A DNA stretch of 14,880 nucleotides from an uncultured Muribaculaceae bacterium (GTDB lineage Bacteria; Bacteroidota; Bacteroidia; Bacteroidales; Muribaculaceae), in contig CAKUKR010000062.1 of NCBI GenBank assembly GCA_934663645.1, positions 1 to 14,880 of the forward strand, written 5' to 3'. The notes under the pieces were generated by a model. The model had not been told where the DNA came from. It was given only the letters and a program-made list of their open reading frames with translations, and did no database searches. Both the position numbers and the translations under genes were made by a program. Shown piece after piece: positions 14,743-14,880 of this stretch; the first letter of the stretch is position 1; every line of letters begins with the position of its first letter.

Positions 14743-14880
14743 TCAGTCTGTTATTTTAAAGACAGCAGAGCCAAAACGCCTTGCGATTTCGTCTTTTACG
14801 TCCTTGTTCAGTGAACTGCACCCCTGAAAAGCTTGATCTTCAACGTACTTGACATTTGCGGGGATCGTGATGCTCGCCAA
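14743..14880 (-). CDS. C-terminal end of a BspA-like leucine-rich repeat (LRR_5) protein, cut by the window edge
   Basis: Reading the minus strand from the window end gives an open frame of 45 residues that ends at TGA (14743-14745). It starts LASITIPANVKYVEDQAFQGCSSL, the repeat typical of BspA/LRR_5 proteins (xxITIPxxVxxIxxxAFxGCxxL), followed by a short charged tail ending FGSAVFKITD. Such proteins are usually secreted or surface-exposed in gut Bacteroidales and Treponema, with roles in adhesion. Here only about one repeat and the tail are visible, so the size, signal peptide and true role cannot be judged. The tail has no type IX secretion signature that I can see. The gene converges with glnA. 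Confidence 0.7.
   Translation of the reverse strand: MASITIPANVKYVEDQAFQGCSSLNKDVKDEIARRFGSAVFKITD

Overview
The window looks like chromosomal DNA from a GC-rich member of the Bacteroidales, most likely Muribaculaceae-like. This rests on four things. The promoters read TTTG / 19-20 bp / TAnnTTTG, as in Bacteroidetes. Several families are typical of that phylum: a DUF1599 protein followed by a BT_3928-type DoxX protein, S16 with a long Ala/Lys/Glu tail, a ~500-residue glutamine synthetase, and a BspA-like leucine-rich repeat protein. Start codons mostly lack Shine-Dalgarno sequences, and coding GC is high. The species is not identified.

Layout. 1-850: ribosomal protein S16 (rpsP) with its own promoter and a hairpin terminator. 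892-2807: two overlapping genes, a tandemly duplicated DUF1599 protein and a DoxX-like membrane protein with a thioredoxin-like domain lacking its cysteines. 2808-2951: a 92-bp nested palindromic (REP/BIME-like) element between convergent genes. 2952-3425 (minus): the 23S rRNA methyltransferase rlmH. 3540-6324 (plus): a tightly overlapping operon of nadC (NAD synthesis), agmatine deiminase and N-carbamoylputrescine amidase. The last two form the two-step route from agmatine to putrescine. 6374-11323: one 1649-residue polypeptide joining Mrr-type nuclease, SF2 helicase, adenine methyltransferase and a probable target-recognition region, that is, a Type ISP (LlaGI-like) restriction-modification enzyme. 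11429-12889 (minus): a cytoplasmic protein of unknown function with a DUF1186/HEAT-like C-terminal half. 13164-14663: glutamine synthetase with a clear promoter and a strong terminator. 14743-14880 (minus): the C-terminal end of a BspA-like LRR_5 protein running off the window.

Most of the window is housekeeping metabolism and translation. The accessory parts are the Type ISP enzyme and the repeats. A 35-bp sequence from the palindromic element at 2840-2874 recurs exactly at 11352-11386, just behind the restriction-modification gene. In both places it lies between convergent genes. The restriction-modification gene also carries an unusual cluster of perfect inverted repeats at 10321-10471. 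I do not see a clearly new multi-gene system. The repeat family, the solitary restriction-modification enzyme and the protein at 11429-12889 deserve the closest look.
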